Shown: one piece after another, positions 1 to 6,836 of the stretch | Position numbering within the stretch: position 1 is the first letter of the stretch | Layout: each line of letters begins with the position of its first letter | Origin: Bacillota bacterium | GTDB taxonomy: Bacteria; Bacillota; Clostridia; Lachnospirales; Lachnospiraceae | NCBI GenBank assembly: GCA_023398855.1 | Contig: JAEWRS010000082.1 | Coordinates: 1 to 10,470, forward strand | Direction: 5' to 3' | DNA: 10,470 bases | Program-made: the position numbers and the translations under genes | The notes under the pieces: model-generated | Database searches by the model: none | What the model was told of the DNA's origin: nothing | The model's input: the letters and a program-made list of their open reading frames with translations, nothing else

Positions 1-726
1 TTCTCTGAAAATGTGTACTGGGACAAGGCTTCCGGACTTTTAGACCAGATGGCATGTGCAGTGGTCGGACTGATCACCATTGATTTTAAGGATCCGGTTT
101 CTCCTGCAGTAGAGAAGATTGATTTTGACTTCAGTTCTCAGAACCACAGCCTGATTATAGTTAATACGGGAAAAGGCCATGCGGATTTAAGTGCGGATTA
201 TTCCTCTGTTCCGGCAGAAATGAAAAAGGTTGCTGAATTCTTTGGAAAAGAAGTATGTGCCGAAATCACTGAAAAGGATGTGATTGATCACTTGCAGGAG
301 ATCAGGGATTATGCCGGTGACCGTTCTGTTCTTCGTGCCCTTCATTTTTTTGAAGAGAATAAGCGGGTAGAGGAAGAAGTGGCTGCTTTAAAGGATAACC
401 GTTTTGAGGATTTCTTAAAAAATATCACGGAATCCGGTAATTCTTCCTGGAAATGGCTTCAGAACTGCTTTACCAACACCAGCTTCCAGGAACAGGGCAT
501 TACGGTAGCCTTGGCTCTTACAGAGCTTTTCCTGGCTGAAAAGAAGAAGGGTGTATGCAGAATACATGGAGGCGGATTTGCCGGTGTGATCATGACATTG
601 CTGCCTAATGAGCTGGTGGAAGAATATGTTTCCTACATCGAGAAAGCCATGGGTGAGGGCAATGCTTACCGGATGAGCATCAGACCTTACGGAGCCGTTT
701 GTTTCAACCAGTTATTGGAACAATAA
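1..726 (+). CDS. galK: Galactokinase, C-terminal part (5' end outside window)
   Basis: Galactokinase phosphorylates alpha-D-galactose to galactose-1-phosphate with ATP, the entry step of the Leloir pathway in the cytosol. The frame is open from base 1, so the gene starts upstream; the GTG at 13 is an internal valine. The visible 241 residues begin just before the GHMP-kinase motif ASGLLDQMA (fragment residues 10-18), whose Asp15 corresponds to the catalytic base of galactokinases. The glycine-rich GHMP motif 3, RIHGGGFAG, lies at residues 187-195, and the usual C-terminal RPYGAV follows. About 150-190 N-terminal residues, including the galactose-binding signature and the ATP loop, must lie outside the window. 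The HGGGFAG form is typical, from memory, of clostridial galactokinases. The gene ends in TAA and is followed after 83 bp by a kinase-like gene on the same strand; no terminator hairpin is visible between them. Confidence 0.9.
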   Translation, partial: FSENVYWDKASGLLDQMACAVVGLITIDFKDPVSPAVEKIDFDFSSQNHSLIIVNTGKGHADLSADYSSVPAEMKKVAEFFGKEVCAEITEKDVIDHLQEIRDYAGDRSVLRALHFFEENKRVEEEVAALKDNRFEDFLKNITESGNSSWKWLQNCFTNTSFQEQGITVALALTELFLAEKKKGVCRIHGGGFAGVIMTLLPNELVEEYVSYIEKAMGEGNAYRMSIRPYGAVCFNQLLEQ

Positions 727-729
727 TAA

Positions 730-758
730 TTGTATATTCTGCCCGAATGGAGTAAAAT
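730..758 (+). promoter_or_regulatory. Possible promoter for the cytidylate kinase-like gene
   Basis: TTGTAT (730-735) and TAAAAT (753-758) are separated by 17 bp. The -10 box matches the sigma-A consensus at five of six positions, but the -35 box at only three. The predicted start near 765 would give a leader of about 45 nt. The site is weak, and readthrough from galK is equally possible because no terminator separates the genes. Confidence 0.3.
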
Positions 759-809
759 AAAAGTAACAAACAGTTAGAACACAACGTGTGGCAGAAGGAG
801 GCGGGGATT

Positions 810-1457
810 ATGAAAGAAAAGAAAAATCTGGTCATCACCATAGGAAGGCAGTACGGCAGCGGCGGCAGAATCGTTGGAAAAGCCCTTGCAGATGAGCTGG
901 GGATCCATTTTTATGATGAAGAGATTTTGACTATAACATCGGAGCAAAGTGCTGTTGGTGAGGTATTTTTCCGCTTAGCGGATGAAAAGGCAGGAAGCAA
1001 TCTGCTTTATAAGATTGTAACCGGCCTAAAGCCTCAGCTTGGAAAGCCTTCTATGGATGCGGATATCGTAAAGCCGGAGAATTTATTCCGCTTCCAGACC
1101 CAGGTGATTAAGGAACTGGCTTCCCAGGAGTCCTGTATCATTGCCGGACGGTGCGGAGATTATATCTTAGGCCAAGAAAAAGAAGCGTTTCCGGGTCTGG
1201 TGAAGATCTTTGTGTATGCTGATACAGAGACCTTGATCAGCCGCACCATGGAGGTGGATAAGGTTGATGAGAAGGAAGCAGCAAAGCGTGTGAAAAAGAT
1301 CAACCGGGAGCGGAAGGAGTACTACCGTTACTATACCGGAGGCAATTGGGAGAATTGGAACAATTATGATCTGATCATTAATACCAGCTGCATTGATTTA
1401 GAGCAGACAGCAAAGCTGATCAAGGATTATATTAAGCTCAGAGGAATGGAGCCATAA
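810..1457 (+). CDS. Cytidylate kinase-like P-loop family protein
   Basis: A 215-residue nucleotide-kinase-fold protein of the cytidylate-kinase-like family (Pfam Cytidylate_kin2 type). The N-terminus ITIGRQYGSGGRIVGKALA (residues 9-27) is the altered P-loop of this family, with GSGGR in place of the classical GxxxxGK[ST]. Other family landmarks are FYDEEIL (34-40), IIAGRCGDYIL (110-120), an Arg/Lys-rich lid segment around 160-173 and YDLIINTS (186-193). ATG at 810 is chosen because AAGGAGG (795-801) lies 8 nt upstream; the longer GTG start at 786 would place that ribosome site inside the coding region. The family resembles CMP kinase, but its true substrate is generally not established, so a housekeeping cmk role should not be assumed. 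No membrane segment or signal peptide is seen. It follows galK and ends at a strong hairpin. Confidence 0.85.
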   Translation: MKEKKNLVITIGRQYGSGGRIVGKALADELGIHFYDEEILTITSEQSAVGEVFFRLADEKAGSNLLYKIVTGLKPQLGKPSMDADIVKPENLFRFQTQVIKELASQESCIIAGRCGDYILGQEKEAFPGLVKIFVYADTETLISRTMEVDKVDEKEAAKRVKKINRERKEYYRYYTGGNWENWNNYDLIINTSCIDLEQTAKLIKDYIKLRGMEP

Positions 1458-1468
1458 GAAATAAAGCT

Positions 1469-1502
1469 CAGGCAGGAAGATTGTATTACCTCTTCCTGCC
1501 TG
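1469..1502. terminator. Hairpin terminator between convergent genes
   Basis: CAGGCAGGAAGA (1469-1480) and TCTTCCTGCCTG (1491-1502) form a perfect 12-bp stem with a 10-nt loop. The + strand is followed by ATTATTAATT and the - strand by CTTTATTT, so it can serve both the kinase-like gene ending at 1457 and the - strand flavoprotein gene ending at 1555. Confidence 0.8.
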
Positions 1503-1554
1503 ATTATTAATTACAGAATGGAAATCAAAATACAGATCTGTTTTCTTCTGAGAA

Positions 1555-4005
1555 CTAAATAAACAAGTTCACATTAGACTCCTCAGCATCTCCCAGATAA
1601 GCCCCTACGCCCCCAAGCTCCACGCCTTCGATCAATTCCTCAGGACGGATGCCCATGACATCCATGCTCATGGTGCAGGCTACGATCTTTACTCCTGACT
1701 TCATGGCTTTTTGAATCAGGGTTTCCAGGGAATCCACCTGTTTATCATTCATGATTTTTTTCATCATGGCAGTTCCCATGCCTCCCATATTCATCTTGGA
1801 AAGTTTTAATTTTTTACTGCCCCTGGGAAGCATGGCTCCGAACATGGATTCTATCAGTGACTTACGGACCGGCTGTTTTTCTTCTTTTCTTAAAGCCATG
1901 AGCCCCCAGAAGGTGAAGAACATGGTAACAGGTCTGCCCATAGCAGCTGCGCCATTGGCAATGATAAAACTTGCCAGGACCTTGTCAAGATCACCAGAAA
2001 AGACAATAAGGGTTTTTCCTTCTGCGGTTTCTTTAATTACCGGAGAAACCGGATTGCCTTTCTTTACCACAGCCACATAATCGTTCCCCCGGTGTTCGCA
2101 GGCCATCAGTTCATTTCCGGTACGCCTGCACCATGCATGGATGTCCCGGGAAAAACCTGGATCAGAAGCAGATACCTCTATGACTGATCCATGAGGCATT
2201 TCCTTCATGGTTTCAAACACTTTCATAATGGGACCCGGACACTGCATGCCGCTGCAGTCTATGCGCATGGCCAGGGTTGGTATATTTGCAGTCTCCATCT
2301 GCCCGCTGTCAGAGTAAACGGCCTGCCGGGAGGGTTGGATGCTATCGGCTGTATAATGAGTTGACTGATAAAAACGGACACCGCCTGGGTAAAGCTTGAC
2401 ATTTTGGAATCCATTGTGCATCAGGATACGGGCGGCATTATAGGCCCGGACTCCAATGGCACAGAAGACAATGAATTTCCTGGAAGGATCTAAGTCCTTT
2501 AACCTGCTTCTTAACTGCCCCAGGGGGATGTGGGTCGCATTTGGCAGAGAAAAGGCCATTAATTCCGCATCCTCTCTGACATCTAAAAGAATTGACTCCG
2601 GGCTTTGCTCCACTCCATCCCAGGAGGTAAACGCGACCTTTCCAGTAAGCAGATTTTCAGCCACAAATCCTGCCATGTTCACCGGATCCTTTGCAGAGGA
2701 AAACGGCGGAGCATAGGCAAACTCCAGATTCTTTAAGTCGGAGATTCCTGCACCAAGGCGGATAGCCACCGCCAGGGTATCAATCCGTTTGTCGACTCCG
2801 TCCCGGCCCACGATCTGTGCTCCGTAAATCTTTTTACCATCAATAGAAAAAAGAAGCTTCAGGGTTATGGGTACTGCTCCGGGATAATAGCCTGCATGGG
2901 AATTCTGGGTAATGATTATGCTTTCATAGTCCTTTGACTTTTTTAGTCCCCTTTTAATCAGTGCCTTTTCATTTGCACCGGTTGAAGCTACTGTGAGATC
3001 AAATACTTTAGCAACGGACGTTCCCTGTGTATTTTTGTAGGATTCCTGTGCTCCTGCAATATTGTTGGCTGCTATGCGCCCCTGTTTGTTGGCAGGCCCT
3101 GCAAGGGGAATCATCGCAGGTTCTCCAAAAATAAGATCATCAACCTGAATCACATCACCAACGGCATAAATATCAGGATCAGCAGTACGTAAATAGTCAT
3201 CAACCACAATGCCTCCCCGCTCATTCACAGATAGTCCGGAAGCCTTTGCCAGTTCACTGTTGGGGCGGACTCCGATGGAGAGAATGACAAGCTCCGCAGA
3301 AACAAGCTTTCCGCTTTTTAAAGTAATGGCCACAGATTCATCCTGCTCTTCAAAGCCGGCGACACCATCTCCCAGATGAAGATCTACCCCGTTTTGCAGG
3401 ATGTGTTCATGAAGGAGCTGAGCCATTTCATAATCAACAGGCGTCATAACCTGGTCAAGCATTTCAATGAGAGAGACAGAAAGCCCTGCGTGGCGGAGGT
3501 TTTCAGCCATTTCCAGCCCGATAAAGCCTCCCCCGATAACAGCGGCTGTTTTGATTTTTTGTTCCTTAATCAGAGCCCTGATCCGGTCGGTATCAGGAAC
3601 TGTCCATAGAGTCTGGATCCGGGGAGATCCTATTCCCGGAATGGGTGGGCGAACCGGTGAAGAACCGGTGGAAATAACTAAGGTATCATAAGCTTCTTCG
3701 TAAACATCTCCATTATCCAGCCGTTTGATGATGACTTTTTTATTCTCACGGTCAATGGAAGTAACTTCGTTTTTCACCCTGACATCAATGCCATACTTTT
3801 GTTTCATGGCCTCCGGTGTCTGCAGTAATAATGCGTCTCTGGATTTGATCACATCGCTTACATGATAGGGCAGGCCGCAGTTTGCGTAGGAGATGTATTC
3901 TCCCCGTTCCAGCATGACGATAGTTGCTTCTTCATCAAGTCTGCGCAGCCTGGCAGCGCAGCTGGCGCCTCCAGCTACTCCGCCGATAATCACAATTTTT
4001 TTCAT
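1555..4005 (-). CDS. CoA-disulfide/persulfide reductase fused to rhodanese, TusA and DsrE-like domains
   Basis: An 816-residue cytosolic flavoprotein with four sulfur modules in order. Residues 1-450 are a class-I-like pyridine nucleotide-disulfide oxidoreductase of the CoA-disulfide reductase type. It has an FAD-binding GGVAGGASCA (8-17), the single redox cysteine Cys43 in YANCGLPY, an NAD(P) loop VIGGGFIGLEMAE (156-168), AVGD (281-284) and YAPPFSSAKDPVN (431-443). A rhodanese domain (about 465-555) has Cys515 in FCAIGVR. A TusA-like sulfur-carrier domain (about 578-650) has CPGP at 589-592. A DsrE2-like domain (about 661-816) has Cys777 in ACTMSMD. Known relatives reduce CoA disulfides or CoA/glutathione persulfides with NAD(P)H; sulfur relay between the four cysteines is inferred. 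ATG at 4005 is chosen over TTG at 4038 because AGGAGG lies 6 nt upstream. It is divergent from gpx-ohrR, which suggests a shared thiol-stress role. Confidence 0.9.
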   Translation of the reverse strand: MKKIVIIGGVAGGASCAARLRRLDEEATIVMLERGEYISYANCGLPYHVSDVIKSRDALLLQTPEAMKQKYGIDVRVKNEVTSIDRENKKVIIKRLDNGDVYEEAYDTLVISTGSSPVRPPIPGIGSPRIQTLWTVPDTDRIRALIKEQKIKTAAVIGGGFIGLEMAENLRHAGLSVSLIEMLDQVMTPVDYEMAQLLHEHILQNGVDLHLGDGVAGFEEQDESVAITLKSGKLVSAELVILSIGVRPNSELAKASGLSVNERGGIVVDDYLRTADPDIYAVGDVIQVDDLIFGEPAMIPLAGPANKQGRIAANNIAGAQESYKNTQGTSVAKVFDLTVASTGANEKALIKRGLKKSKDYESIIITQNSHAGYYPGAVPITLKLLFSIDGKKIYGAQIVGRDGVDKRIDTLAVAIRLGAGISDLKNLEFAYAPPFSSAKDPVNMAGFVAENLLTGKVAFTSWDGVEQSPESILLDVREDAELMAFSLPNATHIPLGQLRSRLKDLDPSRKFIVFCAIGVRAYNAARILMHNGFQNVKLYPGGVRFYQSTHYTADSIQPSRQAVYSDSGQMETANIPTLAMRIDCSGMQCPGPIMKVFETMKEMPHGSVIEVSASDPGFSRDIHAWCRRTGNELMACEHRGNDYVAVVKKGNPVSPVIKETAEGKTLIVFSGDLDKVLASFIIANGAAAMGRPVTMFFTFWGLMALRKEEKQPVRKSLIESMFGAMLPRGSKKLKLSKMNMGGMGTAMMKKIMNDKQVDSLETLIQKAMKSGVKIVACTMSMDVMGIRPEELIEGVELGGVGAYLGDAEESNVNLFI

Positions 4006-4059
4006 AATATGCCTCCTGGGATATATTAAAATAACCAATGGTCCTATATTGTTTTCTTC

Positions 4060-4088
4060 AGTATAAAGGAAAATAAAATAAAAGTCTG
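4060..4088 (-). promoter_or_regulatory. Possible promoter of the persulfide reductase gene
   Basis: Reading on the - strand, CAGACT (4088-4083) and TATACT (4065-4060) are 17 bp apart. The -10 box is good, while the -35 box keeps only the central GAC. The predicted start near 4053 gives a leader of about 48 nt with an AGGAGG site. No better alternative was found in the gap. Confidence 0.35.
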
Positions 4089-4121
4089 TGATTGAGTCAC
4101 ATAAGACCGGCTGCTCTACTG

Positions 4122-4152
4122 TGATATTAAATTTTATAAAATTAAATTTTGC
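4122..4152. promoter_or_regulatory. Candidate OhrR operator O1 (two boxes)
   Basis: ATTAAATT occurs at 4126-4133 and 4141-4148, with TTATAAA between them. The second copy sits in the perfect odd palindrome AAAATT-A-AATTTT (4138-4150), and AATTTTATAAAATT (4130-4143) is a perfect 14-bp palindrome bridging the two. From memory, the Bacillus OhrR operator is TACAATT-AATTGTA in tandem with similar spacing, so only the outer bases differ. The site lies upstream of the gpx -35 box and inside the divergent gap. Confidence 0.55.
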
Positions 4153-4159
4153 AATTCTA

Positions 4160-4188
4160 TTGACAAATGAAACGTGAAGTATTATGAT
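4160..4188 (+). promoter_or_regulatory. Sigma-A promoter of gpx-ohrR
   Basis: A consensus TTGACA (4160-4165) and TATGAT (4183-4188) are separated by exactly 17 bp, the best promoter in the window. The predicted start is near 4195, giving a leader of about 60 nt. Candidate OhrR boxes lie on both sides, ending 10 bp before the -35 box and starting 15 bp after the -10 box, as expected for a strong promoter held off by a repressor. Confidence 0.8.
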
Positions 4189-4202
4189 GATATTAGTTTT
4201 AG

Positions 4203-4218
4203 AAAATTAAATTTTATA
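4203..4218. promoter_or_regulatory. Candidate OhrR operator O2
   Basis: AAAATTAAATTTT (4203-4215) is an exact repeat of the palindrome at 4138-4150. The 13-nt word ATTAAATTTTATA recurs at 4126-4138 and 4206-4218. It sits about 8-20 nt downstream of the predicted gpx transcription start, where a bound MarR-family dimer would block transcription. The AT-rich background lowers certainty. Confidence 0.5.
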
Positions 4219-4254
4219 CAATACAATATAATATAAATTCAGGAGGTATATGAT

Positions 4255-4800
4255 ATGTCTGCTTACGATTTTACAGTGAAAGAAATGGATGGATCGGAGA
4301 AAAACTTATCCGATTATGCTGGCAACGTGTTACTGATTGTTAATACTGCCACGGTTTGCGGGTTTACTCCCCAATACACAGATTTACAGACCATGTATGA
4401 TGAATACGCAGCCAAAGGGTTTGAGATCCTTGATTTTCCCTGCAACCAGTTCGGAAACCAGGCACCCGGCGAAAATGATGAGATTCATTCCTTTTGTACC
4501 GGACGCTTTGGAGTTACCTTTCCCCAGTTTGCAAAGATTGATGTAAACGGAGAGAACGCCATACCTCTTTACCGTTACCTTGTGAAGGAAAAGGGGTTTG
4601 AAGGCTTTGATCAGGGACATGAGCTGACTTCACGTCTGGAACAGAAGTTTGAAGAACTGAATCCAAATTATAAAAATGAACCGGATATAAAATGGAATTT
4701 CACCAAATTTCTTGTGGATCGTCAGGGGAATGTGGTCAGGCGCTTTGAACCAACTGCTGATATGAAGCTTGTAGAAGAACAGGTAAAGAAATTATTATAA
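4255..4800 (+). CDS. gpx: Glutathione peroxidase family thiol peroxidase (cysteine type)
   Basis: A 181-residue thioredoxin-fold peroxidase that reduces hydrogen peroxide and organic hydroperoxides in the cytosol. The peroxidatic residue is Cys35 in TATVCGFTPQY, encoded by TGC, so this is not a selenoprotein. The rest of the family's catalytic tetrad is visible: Gln69 in FPCNQFGNQAPG (61-72), and Trp147-Asn148 in KWNFTKFLVD. Cys81 sits where yeast and plant-type enzymes carry their resolving cysteine, so a Cys35-Cys81 disulfide recycled by thioredoxin rather than glutathione is likely (inference from the family). AGGAGG (4241-4246) lies 8 nt before the ATG. It has its own strong promoter with flanking palindromes, and ohrR follows after only 41 bp, pointing to peroxide-inducible expression. 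Length is normal for bacterial members. Confidence 0.95.
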   Translation: MSAYDFTVKEMDGSEKNLSDYAGNVLLIVNTATVCGFTPQYTDLQTMYDEYAAKGFEILDFPCNQFGNQAPGENDEIHSFCTGRFGVTFPQFAKIDVNGENAIPLYRYLVKEKGFEGFDQGHELTSRLEQKFEELNPNYKNEPDIKWNFTKFLVDRQGNVVRRFEPTADMKLVEEQVKKLL

Positions 4801-4841
4801 AAAACCACCAGGGAATCATCATGGGAGAAGGGAGAGAAACC

Positions 4842-5285
4842 ATGGATTACGAGAAATTGAAGCTGGAAAACCAGCTCTGTTTTCCACTTTATGCCTGCTC
4901 CCGTGAAATCATCAGAATGTATAAGCCATTTCTTGATGAAATCGGGCTGACTTATACTCAATACATTGCCATGATGGTCATGTGGGATAAAAAGCAGGTT
5001 ACCGTTAAGAAAATGGGAGAGCTTTTGTATCTGGACAGCGGTACTTTGACGCCTTTATTAAAAAAGATGGAGGCAGCCGGACTGCTGAACCGGAGCCGTG
5101 CAAAGGAAGATGAGAGAAGCGTGGTAATCACGCTGACGGAAAAGGGAGAGCAGCTAAAGCACCAGGCGGCAACGATCCCTGACCGGATGTTTCAGTGTAT
5201 CCCTGTGAATGAAAAGGAGTTTCAGGATTTATACCGTCTTCTGTATCAGATTTTAGGTCAGACCAGACATAGTCAGAAAGAGTAA
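4842..5285 (+). CDS. ohrR: OhrR-type organic peroxide sensor, MarR family repressor
   Basis: A 147-residue winged-helix repressor closely resembling Bacillus subtilis OhrR. The N-terminal segment KLENQLCFPLYACSRE (7-22) carries the peroxide-sensing cysteine, Cys13 here and Cys15 in B. subtilis. Tyr27 (MYKP) and Tyr38 (LTYTQY) match the tyrosines that hydrogen-bond that cysteine, with the same two-residue offset. The DNA-recognition region KKMGELLYLDSGTLTPLLKKME spans about 56-77 and the wing EDERSVVITLT about 89-99. Cys119, in a C-terminal helix, is placed like the second cysteine of two-cysteine OhrRs. ATG at 4842 is preferred over ATG at 4821 because it has a GGAGAG site 5 nt upstream and matches the family N-terminus; the longer form adds 7 residues. 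It probably represses its own operon with gpx through the 4122-4218 palindromes. It is followed by a strong terminator. Confidence 0.93.
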   Translation: MDYEKLKLENQLCFPLYACSREIIRMYKPFLDEIGLTYTQYIAMMVMWDKKQVTVKKMGELLYLDSGTLTPLLKKMEAAGLLNRSRAKEDERSVVITLTEKGEQLKHQAATIPDRMFQCIPVNEKEFQDLYRLLYQILGQTRHSQKE

Positions 5286-5305
5286 TTTATCATTCATACA
5301 CCATA

Positions 5306-5348
5306 AAAGCCCTCTCGTGTGAAGTTTTGATTTCCACGAGAGGGCTTT
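5306..5348. terminator. Hairpin terminator after ohrR
   Basis: AAAGCCCTCTCGTG (5306-5319) pairs perfectly with CACGAGAGGGCTTT (5335-5348), a 14-bp stem with a 15-nt loop. The A/T ends make it work in both directions. It separates the gpx-ohrR operon from the convergent FAD oxidoreductase gene ending at 5376. Confidence 0.85.
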
Positions 5349-5375
5349 CGTATTTATGCTGTGCCGTACCAGAGG

Positions 5376-6767
5376 TCAACGGGTGATTTTACAGCAGATT
5401 GGAGCTGAAAAATCCGTACGATTTACCCCGCCGATTCCCTGGGGAAAGGTGAAGATGTTGAACGGGTCATATTCCTTCTTTACCTTTTTTAGCCTGCAGA
5501 CATGGGTGCCATAGTATTCTTCAAGAGAGCAGGGAAGGCATGCATAAGGAAAGTTTACATAGGAACCTTTTGTGACCGATTCCAAGTACCTGAATTTCTC
5601 AGCAATCCAGGCGGAATTTTTGCATTTGTGATCTTCAAATACCGTATCAAGCCAGACAATATAGCTGGCCTTTCGATAGAAAAAGGCGGTTTCATCTGGA
5701 TCCACCTCTGCTACCTTGCCTCCAAGGGCGTAGAGAGAAATACTGGCATAGACCGAACCTTCCGGCCGTTCTTTAATAAGCCCGGCTAAGTTATAGCTTT
5801 CACAGCTGCTAAAGTCTTGCAAGGCAAAACGGCTTGCTGACTGGAATTTTTCAAAGGGAGGATAAAAGTCCCCGATAATTGTCACAGCCTCCAGAAAGGT
5901 CACATATTTTAAACTGTATTTTACACCGCCAAGCTCAAGCAAGGGCGCGATGATCCCCAGAGCGGCCTCCGGCGGTCCGTAAAAGATGCCTCGGGCGATG
6001 ATTGCAAGTCCTTCGTATCTATCGTTGTAGATTCTTGAAACTAAGGTAATTTTCTGGTCAGCATCCTTTAACCAGTCCTGCCATGTAAGCAGGAACAAAG
6101 ACTGCTTTTCCTGATCTGAGTGAGGATATCTTATGTCAATAAGTGTGACTTTATTTACTTTTGAGGGAAGACGGAAGGTCATGGAAATAATTACTCCAAA
6201 GTTTCCTCCCCCAGCTCCCCGGCAAGCCCAGAATAAATCGGCGTTTTCCTGTGAACTGGCACTTATGATACATCCTTCGTAATTGACCAAACGGATTTCC
6301 AAAAGGCTGTCACAGCCAAGTCCAAAGTGGCGGCAGGAGAGTCCGAAGCCTCCGCCTGATGCATAACCGGCTACCCCTACCGAGGGACAGGTTCCGCCGG
6401 GGAAGGGGTAACCTTTTGATGAGACGGCTTCATATAACTGCTTGTTTGTTACGCCTCCCTGAACGTAAAGTAAATGGGCGTTTTCATCTATGGTAAGGTG
6501 ATTCATTTCACTTAAATCAATATCAAGTACATGATTGCCGGTGGAGTAGCCTTCATAATTATGGCCTCCGTTCCGGATTCGCAGGGAAATATGGTATTTC
6601 CGGGACCACAGGATAGCATGGATCACATCATCCTGATTCCTGCAGTAGACAATCGCCAGGGGGAATTTTTGAACCGCCCTGTTATATACTTGTCTTAGTT
6701 CATGATAACCAGGGTCGTCTGGCGTTATGACACGACCGGTAAGCCCTTCAAAATTACAGGTGTTCAT
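5376..6767 (-). CDS. FAD-binding oxidoreductase, berberine bridge enzyme type
   Basis: A 463-residue oxidoreductase of the FAD-linked oxidase/BBE family, which oxidises sugars, alcohols or alkaloid-like substrates with oxygen or another acceptor. The N-terminal p-cresol-methylhydroxylase-type FAD domain contains IRNGGHNYEGYS (64-75), whose His69 matches the residue bound to the FAD 8-alpha carbon. GGTCPSVGVAGYASGGGFG (124-142) contains Cys127, matching the cysteine bound to FAD C6, so bicovalent flavin is predicted. WACRGAGGGNFGVI follows near 180-195. The C-terminal BBE motif YGTHVCRLKKVKKEYDP leads to FNIFTFPQGI close to the end. Its ribosome site, AGGAGG, is 8 nt from the ATG. No signal peptide is visible, so it is probably cytosolic. 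The substrate cannot be deduced. A perfect 18-bp palindrome lies just upstream and suggests dedicated control; it follows the PAS-GGDEF-HD-GYP gene after 84 bp. Confidence 0.88.
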   Translation of the reverse strand: MNTCNFEGLTGRVITPDDPGYHELRQVYNRAVQKFPLAIVYCRNQDDVIHAILWSRKYHISLRIRNGGHNYEGYSTGNHVLDIDLSEMNHLTIDENAHLLYVQGGVTNKQLYEAVSSKGYPFPGGTCPSVGVAGYASGGGFGLSCRHFGLGCDSLLEIRLVNYEGCIISASSQENADLFWACRGAGGGNFGVIISMTFRLPSKVNKVTLIDIRYPHSDQEKQSLFLLTWQDWLKDADQKITLVSRIYNDRYEGLAIIARGIFYGPPEAALGIIAPLLELGGVKYSLKYVTFLEAVTIIGDFYPPFEKFQSASRFALQDFSSCESYNLAGLIKERPEGSVYASISLYALGGKVAEVDPDETAFFYRKASYIVWLDTVFEDHKCKNSAWIAEKFRYLESVTKGSYVNFPYACLPCSLEEYYGTHVCRLKKVKKEYDPFNIFTFPQGIGGVNRTDFSAPICCKITR

Positions 6768-6783
6768 GAGGATTGCCTCCTTC

Positions 6784-6801
6784 CTAATAACATGTTATTA
6801 G
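6784..6801. promoter_or_regulatory. Perfect 18-bp palindrome, candidate operator
   Basis: CTAATAACATGTTATTAG is fully self-complementary with no spacer. It lies immediately upstream of the ribosome site of the FAD oxidoreductase gene. Its size and position fit a homodimeric repressor site (for example TetR, MarR or LysR type), but no regulator is encoded beside it. No convincing -35/-10 pair was found in the 84-bp gap; TAATAA inside the palindrome could serve as a -10 box without a good -35. Confidence 0.5.
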
Positions 6802-6836
6802 AGAGGAGGACTTTTGGTTCGGCTCGTATAATTTTC

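Noticed and set aside
786..809. A GTG start extending the kinase-like protein by eight residues
   Set aside because: It would put the strong AAGGAGG site inside the gene; ATG at 810 is correctly spaced.
4227..4232. A perfect TATAAT upstream of gpx
   Set aside because: No -35 box lies 16-18 bp upstream, and a start here would leave a very short leader; TTGACA-17-TATGAT at 4160-4188 is far better.
4255..4800. Selenocysteine version of glutathione peroxidase
   Set aside because: The catalytic codon is TGC, with no in-frame TGA.
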